Both the position numbers and the translations under genes were made by a program. A stretch of 64,000 nucleotides of DNA from Hippophae tibetana (Eukaryota > Streptophyta > Magnoliopsida > Rosales > Elaeagnaceae): the NCBI GenBank assembly GCA_037013495.1, contig CM072805.1:38435169-38499168 (forward strand). Reading direction: 5' to 3'. Each line of letters opens with the position of its first letter. Position 1 is the first letter of the stretch. The notes beneath the pieces are model-generated. The model searched no databases. It saw only the letters and a list, made by a program, of their open reading frames with translations, and was not told the origin of the DNA. Positions 12,079 through 26,100 of this stretch are shown here, piece by piece.

Positions 12079-14598
12079 TCAATGAACTACGTACCTTCCC
12101 TTTGGATCTACCAACTGTGAAAACACAGCATTTAATGTTGCATCAGATTCTTGGTCACTTACCATTTCGAAACCTTCAGCATTAGCAGGTTCAATCTAAG
12201 GAACCCAACCTGGAATTTCAGGCATGTAATTTGCACTATTCTCACAAGAGATAGTTTGTATAGAAGCCTCTTGTAGTTGAAGAGCATACTCTAAATTCCA
12301 CAAAACATCACCCATTGTTGGTCTCTCTCTCCCATAATCAACAAGACACTTCTCTGCAGTTTCTTCAAACTTCCTAAGGGATTCAAGATTGATAGACCCT
12401 TTGAGGTAAGGGTCTATTATCTTCTGTAGTTTTCCTTTCTTATGCCAATACATGGCTTGCTCTCTTGGAAGGGTTGGATATATAGCTGGCCGAGCACAAA
12501 CAACTTCCATTAGAACCACACCAAAGGAGTATACATCTGACTTCTCTGTACATTGCTGTCTACGATAGTATGAAGGATCGAGATAACCAAATCTACCCTT
12601 TACTGCAGTACTCACGTAAGTTTGATCTGGAGTTGGACCTAACTTGGAAAGTCCAAAATCAGCCACTTTTGCAGTATGATTTTCGTGGAGAAGCATGTTA
12701 GTTGTTTTAACTTCACAGTGAATTACACTCTTTGTTGCTTCAGTGCGAAGGTAATACAATCCTTTTGCAGCTCCAATGCATATTTCGAGTCGTTGTTTCC
12801 AACTAAGTGGGGGAAGATTTGAGCTATACGAGTGCTTCCTTAGAGGACCACCAACCATGAACTCATAAACAAGTATCATCTCATTGTGCTCCTTACAATA
12901 GTCAATAAAGGAAACCAAATGCCTATGTCAAATTCTTGATAGCATTGCAATTTCTGTCCTGAATTCAGTAGGTCCTTGCTGGGATCTTGGGTTTCCTCGC
13001 TTTACTGCAACTATGAGTCCATTTTCTAGCACTCTCTTGAAAACCTTACAGAATCCACCCGCACCAATAACCAAGCTCTCATCAAAGTTCCTTGTTGATT
13101 CATGAATCTCCGAGAAAGCCAAAATGTGACCTAAACTGAGTGATCGTGTTGTTGAAGCAAAACTACTAACTGAAACTTTTGAATTAGAAATTCCCAATTG
13201 AGTAGGAAGTAGTAACCAGTCTACAATCTCATGCTTGGACTTCTTTTGATGGATATGGCGCAAGTACGAGCATAAAGCTACTGACATTAGAACCAAAAAT
13301 ACAAAACTTGCTGAAAAATATATTGCCAATATCATCCACTTTTTCTTTCTAAGGGAATTGGAATCATTATAATCGGCCACAATTGGAAGGTTCCCGTCGA
13401 GGCTATTACGGTGATTGCTCGTTTTCATAATCTCCAAACCATTCAAAATTGCATTCAGAGGAAGGTTTCTTAAGTTAGGAGGACCAACTTGAACCAAAAT
13501 TTGACTCGAACCTCCTGAAAGATCGATGTGAAATCTGCGAAATAGACTGCTGATAGTTTCGTTGTTCTGCTTGAAATATCAAAGGAGTCTATAGCAGATT
13601 TCTTGTTGATATATACATTGAAAAGCAAACTATTAAGAGCTTTGCTCACAATATCACAAAAATACATCCTGATGAGATGGGTAAAACCACCTTGAACTTC
13701 GAATTCCCTTGAAATATTAAACCATTGGTCACTGACATTTGCATTTTCCATTTCCTGAGCTGTGGCCTAAAGCCAATTTGGTGCAATTTTAAATGACTCT
13801 CCATCAGGGTGTTTGATCAATCGAGGATTGCTTGCAACACTTCTTGCGACTGCAGCATTAATAAGAAAAGGCTTATCTGGTATCCATATCCTCCAAACCG
13901 AGTCATTCTTGGGGGATACAAGTGGTCCTCCCATGTTTGCTCTGTAAGCCGTCTCAAAAGCTACATGAGGGGGAATTTCAACAACCAAACCCAGTAGAAC
14001 AGGCACTGCACTAGAAGGAAATAGCTTGCTTGGCATAGAAACAACCTCTATCCCATTAATAAATGCAATGGAATGCTTCCAGGGAGAAAATATCAGCTTC
14101 AATCTTTTTAAGCTTGTTCCACTCAAATCAACAACATATTCCTTCATTACAACGTTGATTTGTTTCGAGTTTGAGAAAGAAAACTTATGCAGCAGTGTAA
14201 TTTCATGAGCCGCAACAGAAAAAAACTGCAGATTTCAAATTAAGATTTGGCTTCTTAAACTGATAAAAGTACAATCTTAGCCCCTGACGACAAGACTGCT
14301 TGGTGATAATAGTATAAGTGGAAGTCTCTCTGAAAACCCTGCCAGAATTATAAAAAACAAAGTCATTTGGAACATTGACATGGGATTCTGAAACAACAGT
14401 GGCAGAATGCGGTAACAAGCTCAAACGTGAAGTCTCGAAGTCTGGCTTAGAAACCCGGCCATCATCGAGTTTCGGTTGTTTACTTCCCCCACAATCAATG
14501 AAAAAGTTATCTTCAGGGTTAAAAGAAGCACAAACAATGGTTTGAACACACAAAACATAAAGAAAAATAGTAATGTGTATCGAATTAGAACCAGCCAT
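12079..14598 (-). pseudogene. CrRLK1L (FERONIA/THESEUS family) receptor-like kinase, pseudogene
   Basis: Intronless, as is usual for this family. From 14,598 the frame opens with a signal peptide, then a malectin-like ectodomain (FFIDCGGSKQPKLDDGRVSK near the start), a transmembrane segment near 13,330-13,260 and a kinase domain. The gene is dead. One frameshift lies in a T-run near 14,205-14,220 and another near 13,505. In-frame stops interrupt it before ATAQEM (about 13,765), between the motifs LSRI and HRHL (about 12,930, CGA to TGA) and after GWVP (12,196), beyond which the family C-terminus (AVFSQLVDPKGR) is still readable. In the kinase, the glycine loop has Cys for Gly (GAGGFCKV), the ATP lysine (AVKRG) and DFG remain, but the catalytic HRD is HCE. 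About five residues are missing after LPREQ. Relatives sense wall integrity and RALF peptides at the plasma membrane; this copy cannot. Confidence 0.9.
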
Positions 14599-17500
14599 TC
14601 CTTCTAGATAACTATCTCTTCAGCTAATGAACACAACACATACAGGGCAGAAAAAAATCCAAAATACCAAAATCCCCAATATTTTCATTCTCATTGTAGC
14701 ATCGAAAAACAAAACTATATTTGATTTAAGAACAACATACCTAATTCACCAATCCACTGCGAGAGGGAAGAAAAAGGAAGAAAGAGAAAAGAGAAAGGGA
14801 AGTTCTTTGAGAACTTAAAACAAACACTTACCATGCTTCAACTGGGAAGGGAAAGAAAAAGCAGTTTTGGGGTGTGAGGTAGAAATCATCATAGTTAATT
14901 GTACTGATTCCATTGTCTGGTCTGTGACTATCAAACCAACTAATAAAATAAAGTTTGGACAAGTGGGCAAATTGACTTAACTGATAACTCTTGCTACTTC
15001 TTTATGTATAAGCTGCAATTGAGCCAATAGATCCAGATGGGGATGATGGTCAAAGAATTATACTTATAAAAATTTAATAAGTAATAATAAAAGAGTTTAT
15101 TTTAAACAATCTCACTATCTTCAAATAGTTAGATACCCAAGAAATTCATGCAATTAACAACAAAGGACTTGAGTAAACTGACTTGAAAATTTTAATCCCA
15201 TAGCTGTCAAAATATTGTTTTTAAAAGGAAAGAAGAATAAAGATGTAATCTTTATGGTTTTTGAACAATTCAAAACTTTTGTTGCCATTCTGTCATAACA
15301 TTGAAACTAGGCAGAGGATAGAGAGTCAAAGTTTGAGATCTGGGTGAGGCTTACTTGAAAGTAGTAAATTTTTGAGAAATTACTATTTTTTGGGCAATAA
15401 ATACTATTATTAGAATAAATTATCTGCTTTTACAAATATTTATTTTTTAAAAAATAAAAATTTTACTATGAAAATAGTGATTAAAATTTAAAACCCTTAA
15501 ACCTTCTCTGCCTTTTATATAACAGTCAGCTGATTCCATTTTGACCAACTCTAACTTTATATTAATCCCATGCGGTTTGCTTCTAAGAATCTTTTTGCCG
15601 GTAATCAGAACTAACACATCTAGTAAGTAAACCCAATAGCAAGCTGTTGGTGTTAGCCAATTTTATTTTTTTTAATTCGCAAAAAATAAAAAAATAAATG
15701 GTAATGTTATAATATAGAGGTTTATTTTTTAAAAATAATTTTCTAGCCATAATAAAATAAAAATCAGAAAATTAGCAACAAAATAAAAATATTGAAAGCA
15801 GAAATTTTTAATAGAAGTTTCAGCATTATACAAGCCGGATATATTTGCCTAAGTTTAATGTTGATCATATGGCTTGCTCTGATAATGGAGTTTTTTTTTT
15901 CTTTAATTTATTCATCTTTTCATATGGACTTATAAATTAATAACAAAGCTTGTATAAAATAATTTTTTCTTCTTCTTCTTTCTGAAATCTGAATGCTTAA
16001 GAGTAAATTATGGTTTGCATTTTTAATGTAGGAATTGGGTGGGATTTTAATAAAGAAATAAAAAGCGCTCAGATTTCTCCTTGGACTGTTACATATTGAG
16101 TCTATTGATCATAGTTTGGGTGGAACCTATATAATGGAGAAAATCCCGCTTCCAATACGCAACGAGTAATTGTATAGGGCACCAATTGGCATGAAAACTG
16201 ATTAGATTTATAGGTTGATAGTCATTGATTATATTTCATTAAAATATAAAAAATTATGAAATTTATAACATATAAATGTTATCGGGCGGTGTAATGGTGG
16301 TTTGAAGTGTTTTCCAGATGCAATAGATACGTAATTTATTAAATAATATAAGATTTGAACAGACAGCTTACATTATACCTAATGAGATTATTTTCGTCCA
16401 TCAACTTGGCCTCTAACAGAGATCTTTTTCTCATGACCATCGTAGGTTGTTCAATCATTGTGTTTAGATATTACGAAAATACTCATATGTTAGTTTCTTC
16501 TGGTTCGGTTTAATTTTTTATGGATGATTAAACAGTAAAATAACTAATAATAGGATAAAGGGTAGTAATTGTTTATTAATTATGTTAAAATTATACGAAA
16601 GTGTATTAATTTTTAGATGAGATATTATAAATTCATTAACTACCTTCAATAAAATATCAAAAATAAAACATGTAAACATAAACGTGCGTATTTTTTTTAA
16701 TTAGTACGTATTCACTAAAACTTATAAATTTCATATTTTTGAGTTGTAATTGATTTAAAATAAACGTAATAACTTCAAAAAATATGCATATATACGTTTA
16801 TGTGCTTAATTTCTAATGTATTTTTAATTATTAGTAAATTTATAATTTTTATTTAATATGTTTCACAGAAATCATACACACGTTACGCATATAAATAAGA
16901 ACAATCATCTATTTCGTAACCTAAATTTTGAGATACATTTAGACACAAATTTAACAAATACTTTAATTATAACTAGTGATTAGTCATAACACTAAATTTT
17001 CCATTATTTTTAATTTACTAAAGCCTACTCAACTGTTAAAAGATGGGATTCATGGCTCCCATGACCCTTATGTATTTATACCAGCAGATTAGTTTAGTGA
17101 CGCTTACTATAATTGTACGAGATAACCTATACAAAGTTTTATTTTTAATCTTAAAAAAAAAAATATGTTTTTTTACTGCATAAAAAATATATGTTCTTTT
17201 TTAAAAATAAAATAAAATATATGTTGTTTGCAAGTTTATTTTTTAATAATACTACAATTTTTATTTTTGATACTATTTTTATTCATATTTTTTAGTTGAT
17301 ATCTTAATGATACTTCACTTAAAAAAATATATTAATTTCATATAATTTATCATTTAATTATAAATATTTTAAATATAAGTGTTACACATGCGAGATTAAG
17401 ATGACATTTTTATAGATTTAATTAAAAAAATAACTTGTTAAAAAAACAAAAAAGGGAAAAAATAATTAAAAAACACATTATCCACCCCAACTCTAAACAC

Positions 17501-18570
17501 TCAATCACGCGTGCAAGTATATAGCCAAATAGTTGTTTAAAAAGTTATGTTTTGATTCTTTTTATATTTGTAGTTTTGATTTTTTAAACTTAAACAGTTT
17601 AATCATAAATTAATATGCAGTTCTTTAAATATAGTCAGTTTCTTTTTTTAAAAGCAATTTTCATTTTTAAACAGTTTTAGTATAAAACATATAAATTAAC
17701 TTTTATCATTATACAATTCCTATTTTTTTAAGCTTAAACAATATAAACTATACCATATTAGAGAAATTAAAAGTTAGTTGTTTTGTTTAATAGTAACTTG
17801 TATAATATTGAAGATGATGAAAATTGAGGGAAGGAGTTGTATAATGTGCATTTAAAGAGAACAAAATGAACAAAAAAAAAGTATTAAGAGTCCTTAGGCA
17901 AAAAAAGTTTAATATTTTATGAATACTCTTTATTAAAATCACATATGTTTATTTGTGAAAATTAAATTAAATTGATATATTTTTTTAAATAAGATACCAT
18001 TAAAACAACACTTAAAAAATATGAATAAAAATTGATATCATAAGCAAGCAATATATATATTTTTTGAATTAAACTTTTAAAAAAATCATATATATAAATA
18101 GGTGTGTTTTATTTTTAAAATTAATTTAGTCGAAATAATGATAAAAATATTCAATATTTATTTTATATTTAATCATTTTTAGTATAAGCATAACCTATGC
18201 AACTTGTCAATAATAATTGAAAATGTGAGAAAAATAAAATTAAATAAATTTTTTTCTTTATAATATCACCTTTTTATAAGTGTAATACTAAACGGTCCAA
18301 AAAAGAAAAGAAAATGGCAGTAAACTTTTTTAATTGACATTCCTATTGATTTTAAAAACTTTGTATCATGGAATCACGTATGAGTTCTCAAAACAAAACA
18401 ATATAGTATGATTTTTTTTAAATATAAGTGTGATTTAAATTTATAATTTAAAATAAAAAATGGATAAGTTTTATGGATCAGATAAATCACATTATAAAAA
18501 TTATGTCATTGCTATTTTGTTTAATAGTCTTATAATTGTTTTAAAAATAACATTATGAACCCTGAAACCG
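14599..18570. other. Intergenic region without a recognised gene
   Basis: Holds the former promoter side of the receptor-kinase pseudogene and then AT-rich sequence up to the PPL1-type gene. Short frames here match nothing I know, and no RNA gene or transposon end was recognised. Confidence 0.6.
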
Positions 18571-18576
18571 ACAGTG

Positions 18577-18693
18577 CACGTGTTCTACATCCGAACATCA
18601 CCCATCCTGGACCGGAAAAAAAAATATAGATAGATCACCAAGCATGGTTTATTTGTTTACTTGTTCAACCCATGTAATTCATCAAGTCACGTG
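18577..18693 (+). promoter_or_regulatory. Two G-boxes upstream of the PPL1-type gene
   Basis: CACGTG occurs at 18,577-18,582 and again at 18,688-18,693, about 340 and 225 bp before the start codon at 18,918. G-boxes bind bZIP and bHLH factors (HY5, PIFs) and are common in promoters of light-regulated chloroplast genes. That they regulate this gene is inference from position. Confidence 0.45.
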
Positions 18694-18917
18694 CCTATCT
18701 CGTGCAATAGCTCTAAAATCTCACCTAATGACCAATTGTAATACATTTGTGTCTTATTCTTATCCACTTTTTATTCCCATGAAAAATAAAACATCCAAAA
18801 GTCACCAAATCCAGGTACCGAGATGAACACAAATTCACACAACCACAAGCTCCTAACCCCATCAAAATACACTATCTCCTCCAAACTTCATTTCATCCAC
18901 GTTCTTGCGAATTAAAA

Positions 18918-21900
18918 ATGGGAATATCATCACTTTCACTTAATTGCAATATCGTCTCCTCAGCCATTCATAATAAGGTAGTTATTCTTCAGTCTTTGAC
19001 TACCTTCTTCTTTATACATCTTATTGCTTAATTAAACTTTTTGATTTTCATTTCATATTTACAATATTGGGTTCTAGTTGAATTTGCCTCATTACAATGA
19101 AACACCACGATTTACCAACATTACATGCTCAGGAAAGACACTCTCCATTGACGAAGGTAACTTAGATACTCACTTAAATTTCTCTTTCAATTTTTACTAC
19201 TTTAGTCAGATTGATGGAAAAGAAAAAAAATACAAAAGACACATTTTGCCTGAACTGTTATTTGCTTATACAACAAATTTGAACTGGGTTGTCCCTAAAT
19301 TGATTTAACTGTTGATTCAAATCTATACTTTCAAATGGCTTTGTTATGTTCTTTTGCTTTATTGAAATGTTTCTAGGTAATTGTTCTCAATAACAAGTGA
19401 TTTGTTAGGAAAATTATAATTTTAATACGAACTTAATCAAATTTTAAATAACAGAATTAAATTTATTCTCATAGTGTGAATCTTTTAAGAAACAAATAAA
19501 TATAGATCAAAATAAAAACATGCACAAAATCAATACAAACAATTTACGTGAAAAAACTTTCCCAGTGTAGAAAGGAAACAACCACGGCATTTTTCTCAAA
19601 AAAATTCACTATCAAGAAACAATTGTACAACATTTCTCTCTAGGTAAAACTAGAGTCAAACAATCAATAAATTCATCAATAATACGATTTTTGGAAACTA
19701 ACAATTATTTTAAAAGAATAGAGAAATCTAACCCAAAATTCGGTGAGTCAAATCCAAATCCCACCGTACAGATTAAAGAGTCTTAAGTCGTTAACCTGCC
19801 TTTTCAGCTCAATTGGACCACAAATGATCTTCCATCGGAGCACTTAATAAAGACTTGTTGGAGAAGGAGAAACTAAAAAACTGTTCTCAGTTTTTCTACT
19901 ACAACTGTTGCTTTGCACACGTTTTTCTCTCTGCTGACTTTTACTCACTCATAACAAACCCTAAATGGGTTTATTAATGAATTAATGTAATGACATAATT
20001 GCTCTATTCTTATTCCATGAAATTTTAAACCATATGTGTTTCACTTGGGCTATTCCAAACGAGAAAAACCGAACATGATCTAATACTAGATTATTGGTAG
20101 TCCACTTAAGAAAAAATGTTCACGTTCTTAAAATAGGAAATAGGTATGCGAAAATGGTTATATTGATTGTATTACCATTCAAAATAATATTATATGTTTT
20201 TATAGACTTAATCAAGTTTGATGACTTTGTCATGTTAATGATCACTTTTGAAACTTAAATTAGGTCAATGCAAGAGACGCTCTGTAGTATTTGGAGTTGG
20301 AGCACTATCTGCAAGTCTTCTCCAATCTAGTACTCTCTTTGCCGAAGGTATATCACAGTTTATAGTTAGCCTATACACATTGCTTTTGTTCATTGATTAA
20401 GCACATTTTTAAATAAATGACCGCCCCACTAATCTTTTTGATTATGCAGAGATGCCAAAAAACTATCAAGCTTTTGTTGACAGCACAGATGGGTACTCTT
20501 ACTACTATCCCTCAGATTGGAGGGTAAGACAATCCCATATTTAAGACTCAAGTTAATTAGAAATTCTTTGGCTGATGAAATGACTTAATTACCCCTATAA
20601 ATAATTTGCATCTCAATTGTTTAGGACTTTGACTACAGAGCACATGATTCTGCCTTTAAAGACAGGTATTTGCAACTGCAAAATGTGAGAGTACGATTTT
20701 TACCAACTGACAAGAAAGACATCCATGAGTTAGGTCCAATGAAAGAGGTAATAAATTAAGGATAGTACTATTATCATAGCTGTTTTTGCTAGTATCATAA
20801 CATATCTATTTTTAGAAACACTTGAGTGTTAAATTGTTAGGAATTTTTTTAAATTGTTATGGAAATAGCAATTCTCTTGGCTTGTTTAAAAAGGAATTTG
20901 ATTCTGAATTTTTGATTCTTTTCAAATAATTTTTAAAGCAAGTATGTTTGATAACTATTTTTGGTTTTGATATTTATTTTTTTATTGAATTATTAGCAAA
21001 ATATAGGTTTCATTCGTAAATCTTTAAAAATAAGATTTTCGAATTAGATTTATAATTTTTTTTCATTTTTACCAAACATTTGTTTTTTACAAAATAAATC
21101 AAGTTTTACTACTTTTGTATTTATAAGTATAAGAAGAAAATGATTAAAAACATAAAGTTTGTAAATAATAATAAAAAAAGTTCTTTATTTTTCAAGTTGT
21201 TGAAAAAATAAAAAAACATAAAGCATTACTAAATAACTTATAAGTAATTTTTGATTTTTTCTTAAAAATCACTAAGTAAAATTATTGTTAAACATATCGG
21301 TGATTATTTTTACAAAAAAAATCATAAATTATAAAACTAATTATTTAATCATAATTCTAAATTATTTTAAATCAAGGCATAAATTAATAAGAAGTTTGTA
21401 AATAATCTTCTAATTAAGACTCCTCTTTAAGGATTTTTAAAGTCATTGTCACTGACTAGGTTTCTAATATTAAGCAGGTTGTTTCCAATTTAGTAAGACA
21501 TAAATTTGCTGCACCAAATCAAGTAGCTACCATATTTGACATGCAAGAGGTAACAATGATCTATTAGTTCTCTTATAAGAATGGGTAAGTATACTAGTTC
21601 TGAAATATTCAATTTTGCATGCAGAGAAACATAGATGGGAAAAACTACTATACCTTCGAGTACCAACTTACTTCTCCAAACTTTGCTACTATTTCCTTTT
21701 CAACTATAGCCATTGGAAATGGTTAGCCTCCTCTCTTTTAACAAATATATTAGATATACATACGGATGACAGTTGTATCGTGTTCATATCTTGGTTTTGG
21801 TGTTGCGTTTTCTGGTTCGTGTTCACGTGTCATGTTAGGAATTGTGCCTAGATATAAGTTAATGATTTAAACGTTGGTTCTTTTTTGTGAGATAAAATTA

Positions 21901-22047
21901 TAGTTTTACAGTCTGAACTTTACATGTTACATGTTCATTGCAGGGAGATACTACACACTGATTGTTGGAGCAAATGAAAGACGGTGGACAAGATTTCGTA
22001 ATCAACTTAAAGTAGTAGCAGACTCTTTCAGAATGCTTGATATCTAA
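18918..22047 (+). CDS. PPL1: PsbP-like protein, PPL1 type (thylakoid lumen), 8 exons
   Basis: Exons read by splice consensus: 18918-18977, 19078-19156, 20264-20347, 20450-20523, 20625-20747, 21478-21549, 21625-21721 and 21944-22047. They join in frame to 230 residues, the length I recall for Arabidopsis PPL1. The N-terminus is a bipartite transit peptide: a Ser-rich stroma-targeting part, then twin arginines and a hydrophobic stretch (KRRSVVFGVGALSASLL) ending at LFAE, typical of Tat import into the lumen. The mature part is a PsbP fold beginning MPKNYQAFVDSTDGYSYYYP and ending with the family segment YYTLIVGANERRW. PPL1 proteins help photosystem II repair after photodamage in Arabidopsis; the role here is by homology. 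The gene converges on the ABC transporter with about 1.15 kb between stops. Intron 2 contains repeat-like DNA. Confidence 0.9.
19400..20075. repeat. Probable transposon-derived repeat in intron 2 of the PPL1-type gene
   Basis: Intron 2 (19,157-20,263) is much longer than its neighbours. It contains a less AT-rich block resembling a dispersed plant repeat (words such as CCACGGCATTTTTCTC and AACAATTGTACAACATTT), starting near TGTTAGGAAAATTA. I could not find matching ends or a target duplication, so family and borders are uncertain. Confidence 0.35.
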
Positions 22048-23197
22048 AATGCTATGTTAAGAAGCTATTTCTAAGTTAATGAAATTCTCATGGTATGATG
22101 TATTAAGCATTTAAATAGGAGGCTTTATCAGCCATTTTCTGCTCGTACCACCCTCTTGCCCTTCATATACATAAAGAAATTTAGTTGATACACTACTCAT
22201 CAATTAATGCACAGCATAAAATAGATTTGGTTGCACTAAAGAATATGCTTGTAAAATTCAGTATTCCTTGTGTTTCATTTACCATTGCCTTAACCTTAAA
22301 AAAAAAATGCAAGTTAGTCAATCCATAGATCACACTGGCATGGGATATAGTACCAACATTTTAAAGAAAAAATAAAGGAAAAAGTACACTGAAAAGCATT
22401 TCTTTTTTTAACAAACAATAATTCGGTGTAAGAGAATGGAATTCCCCAAAAAATGTCATAGTCGTACCATGGAACTTTCAGAAAAGAATGCTAAACATTT
22501 ACACCTTAGCATATCAAACTCTTCTGAACGTGGAAGCTGAACTTCATTCTACACACACATTATTGCACACGCAACTCGTGGACCTGGGGAAAAAGTTAAG
22601 AGTTCATGGGACCTAACAGAGTACCAGGAAAAAAAAAGTTTTACCATTAAATAATTTATATATTTACAACAGTTACAACGGCTCCTCTTTTCTTCCTGAT
22701 CTTCAGCAACATTTTACAAAGGGAACAAAACTTGCATCAAACAAATAATTTCATTGTCCAAATTTTTAACAGAATTGAAGTCAAAGAAGTTCCATCAACC
22801 ACAGCAAATCCACACCCTAGTAGAACATTTAGTTTTAATTCCACCTCCTTCCTAATTGAAAAACAAATTTGATGTACCATGAAGCCAAATAGGCACTGAG
22901 CTAATGCTTGCCCCCGAGAGAATAACTAGCTCAAAAAGGAGAACCTCCGTCAAAGGGCTGAACCCAAATCCTAATCTGTACCCCTATGTCTAAAATATAA
23001 GTATTATGCCGTCTTTGCATTCTTTCCACTCACCTCATAGTATAAACAATTTGATGGGTATCATCAGTCTTGTTCTCATACCTGCTCCAGAAACCCTCAT
23101 AACTGATATTCAAGGATGATGCCACAAATTTTTCGGAATAAGATAATGAGAACTATACAAGTGAGCCAAACATTACTTAAAAAGATGAAAATTCATC
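22048..23197. other. Convergent 3' flanks of the PPL1-type and ABCB genes
   Basis: A spacer of about 1.15 kb between two convergent stop codons, presumably made of both 3' UTRs. No gene or repeat was recognised. Confidence 0.7.
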
Positions 23198-26100
23198 CTA
23201 GACAAGTCGATGCTGCCGCAAACCCTTCCCAAAGTGAGGTTGCATCAACCTGACATACAGACCATTCTTTGCAGCCAATGAATCATGGGTTCCTTCCTCC
23301 ACAATTCGTCCTCCATTAAGAACAACAATATTGTCCACGTGCCTCATCATTGCAGCTCTATGGGCTATCAATATGGTTGTTTTGTTCCCCATGATCAGCG
23401 TATCAAGTGCCTCCTGTACCACACGGCTTGACTCAGACTCAATGGATGAGCTTGCTTCATCCAATAAAAGAATAGGTGCATTCTTCAGCACAACACGAGC
23501 AATTGCAATTCTCTGTTTCTGTCCAGGGGTCAGGTCTACACCCCTCATGCCCACATGTGTGTCATAACCATGAGGCAAGCTGCTGATGAAATGGTGAGCA
23601 TTTGCTATTCTTGCAGCCTCCTTCATCTCAGCTTCACTAGCATTATGCCGCGCATAAATGATATTTTCCCTTATGGTTGTTGAGAAGATAATGGGTTCCT
23701 GCTGGACAAGACCAAGGTGGTTCCTCAACCATCTCAAATTATAAAGTTTCAAATCTCGGCTGTCCAGTAACACCTGACCAGCAACAGGATCATAGAACCT
23801 CGCAATCAAAGATATTATAGTGCTTTTTCCTGATCCTGAAACTCCAACCACAGCAACAGTTTGTCCCCCATTAACTTTGAGATTGAAATTGCTCAGCACC
23901 AACACTTCAGGCCGAGTTGGATAACAGAAATCGAGATTTTTCAACTCAATGGTGCCATAAACATTAGGTGGCTTCATTGCCGAATTATCGTCTGGGTCAA
24001 TCTTAGGCACACGATCAATAATTTCAAACACTGAAATGAGAGATTTTCTGCGTTTAAGAATATATGGAGCCAATCCAAAAGGCTCCACCAGTGCAAATGT
24101 TGCAAAAGAAAAAACCATATATTCCTTGACAGCAGTAGGAAGATCCATATACCTATTTTTAACTGAGACAGCAGTGTACCAGAGGAGAAGGGCATTACAA
24201 GCAAAAAGTAGAAACTGTGAAAAGCCAAATGCAAAACCAATAGCCACTCCGTGGAAGAAACTCTGCTTAAATATTTTATTCAGCTGCAATCTGTAGAGCT
24301 CCATTACCTTGTTACCAGCACAGAAAGCTACAACGGTATATATGTTTCTAACAGCATCCTCAAGAACCAAAGATGCCTTCCTGTGCATCTCCTGAATGCC
24401 TCTTGAAAATCCAGCAAGCCATAGTTTCTACAAAATTTATGTGGACATATAACAAGAGTTTACGGAAGGGTCACTGTAGAATCTCTTAAGCTTCTCTAAG
24501 AACAAAATTAAAGCTAAGAGATCAGCCTTGTTTAAAAATAGTTATCTACAAATTGATCATCAGCAGAAATACATAGAGCAAAATTATTTTTAGATGTTAA
24601 GAGAATCAAAACCTGGGCAAATGCAGAGATAATTAGAACTGGAAGGGTTGCTAATGCCACAAGTGCCAATCGCCATTGCAGCAACATCCCAATTAGAACA
24701 GCCACAATAATAGCAGCACTATCCTGTATAAATATGGACAGCCGGTTACTGAAAGCAGCTCTCACAAATGTCGCATCATTTGCCAAGCGCATGGATAATG
24801 TATCAGCACTGTTTTCCTCTTCATCAAACCATCCAACTTCATTTCGCAGCATTGCTGTCATATGATGCAAGTAGATGAGATAAATTGCTAAATAGAATTT
24901 GAACTGCTAAATAGAATGATTCCATGTCAGGAAAACTGCAAAGGAATTAAGATCAGAGTCATGCACCTGAAAACATCATTCTACGAACTCGTTCGGTCAT
25001 TTTCTCACCCATAATACCAAAGTAAAAGTGCTGCAAGAAGTTGGCTACAACTGTCACTATACCCATGCAAGCAATGATCAGGCACCATTTATTTACCTCC
25101 TGACGTAAATGACGACCTTCTTCAGCTCTATAGTATGCTGTTACTATCAAAGCAATAACATAAGCAAGAAGGGGATTAAAAGAACCAAAAATAGCAGCAC
25201 CGATGCTGCCCAGCACAGCATAAAGCCACTCTGCAAAACTAAGTTGTGCAAGCCTCCAAACTGATGGTTCCTTCTTATGCTGCATATCCTTTGCTTCATT
25301 CATTTTTGTGAGATCATCTGATTCGCTATGGGGTCGGCTAAAAGTCTGTGAGTGGGAGCGCTCATTTTTGGGATCAGATGTCAGAAGAGGTGAAACAGGA
25401 GATTCAGGATCTGAGCCATTTGTTTTTTGCTGTTGCGCAGACTCGACATCGATTTTGGGTAATTCTGGTAATCTCATTTCAAAACTATCCTGCCTTCTAA
25501 TTGTCGGTTCCTTATCTGCTGCATCCAAGGGCTGACCATTTTCCACCATTTTCTCAGGTGGTGGACTCTGAACTTTTGGTGATTCCTGTGAACAAAAGTT
25601 CATATCAGTAGGCCGGAATGTTCCTGAAGCTCTCTGAAGTGAGGGTGACTTAACCATTTTGGGGGATGATGGTTCTTGGAAGCTATGACCTGCTGAAGAA
25701 TCCTTCTCAATTTGGAATGTTGCAGTCTCCTTGTTGCTTCTTAAAGGCATCCTGCAAGCAGAGAAGAGGGAAATAAACATATGATTTGCTCACAAGAAAA
25801 TTATAATTTTTCTTTATCCAGCAACATTAAAATTTGAAGCTAAGATATCAGACCAGTTCTCTGTTCAACTATACCTCCGAGGAAGTTTAGCTGCTTCTTC
25901 ACATTTGAGGAGCTCAGCATAAAGACCATCACGATTCAATAACTCATCATGGGTACCCATTTCAACAAGTTGGCCTTCCTCCATGACAGCTATGTAATCA
26001 GCATTCCTTATAAGACTAAGCCGTCGAGCTATTATTATAGTTGACCGTCCCAACATGAGTAGATCCAGAGCCTCTTGAACAGCTCTTTCAGCTTCAAAGT

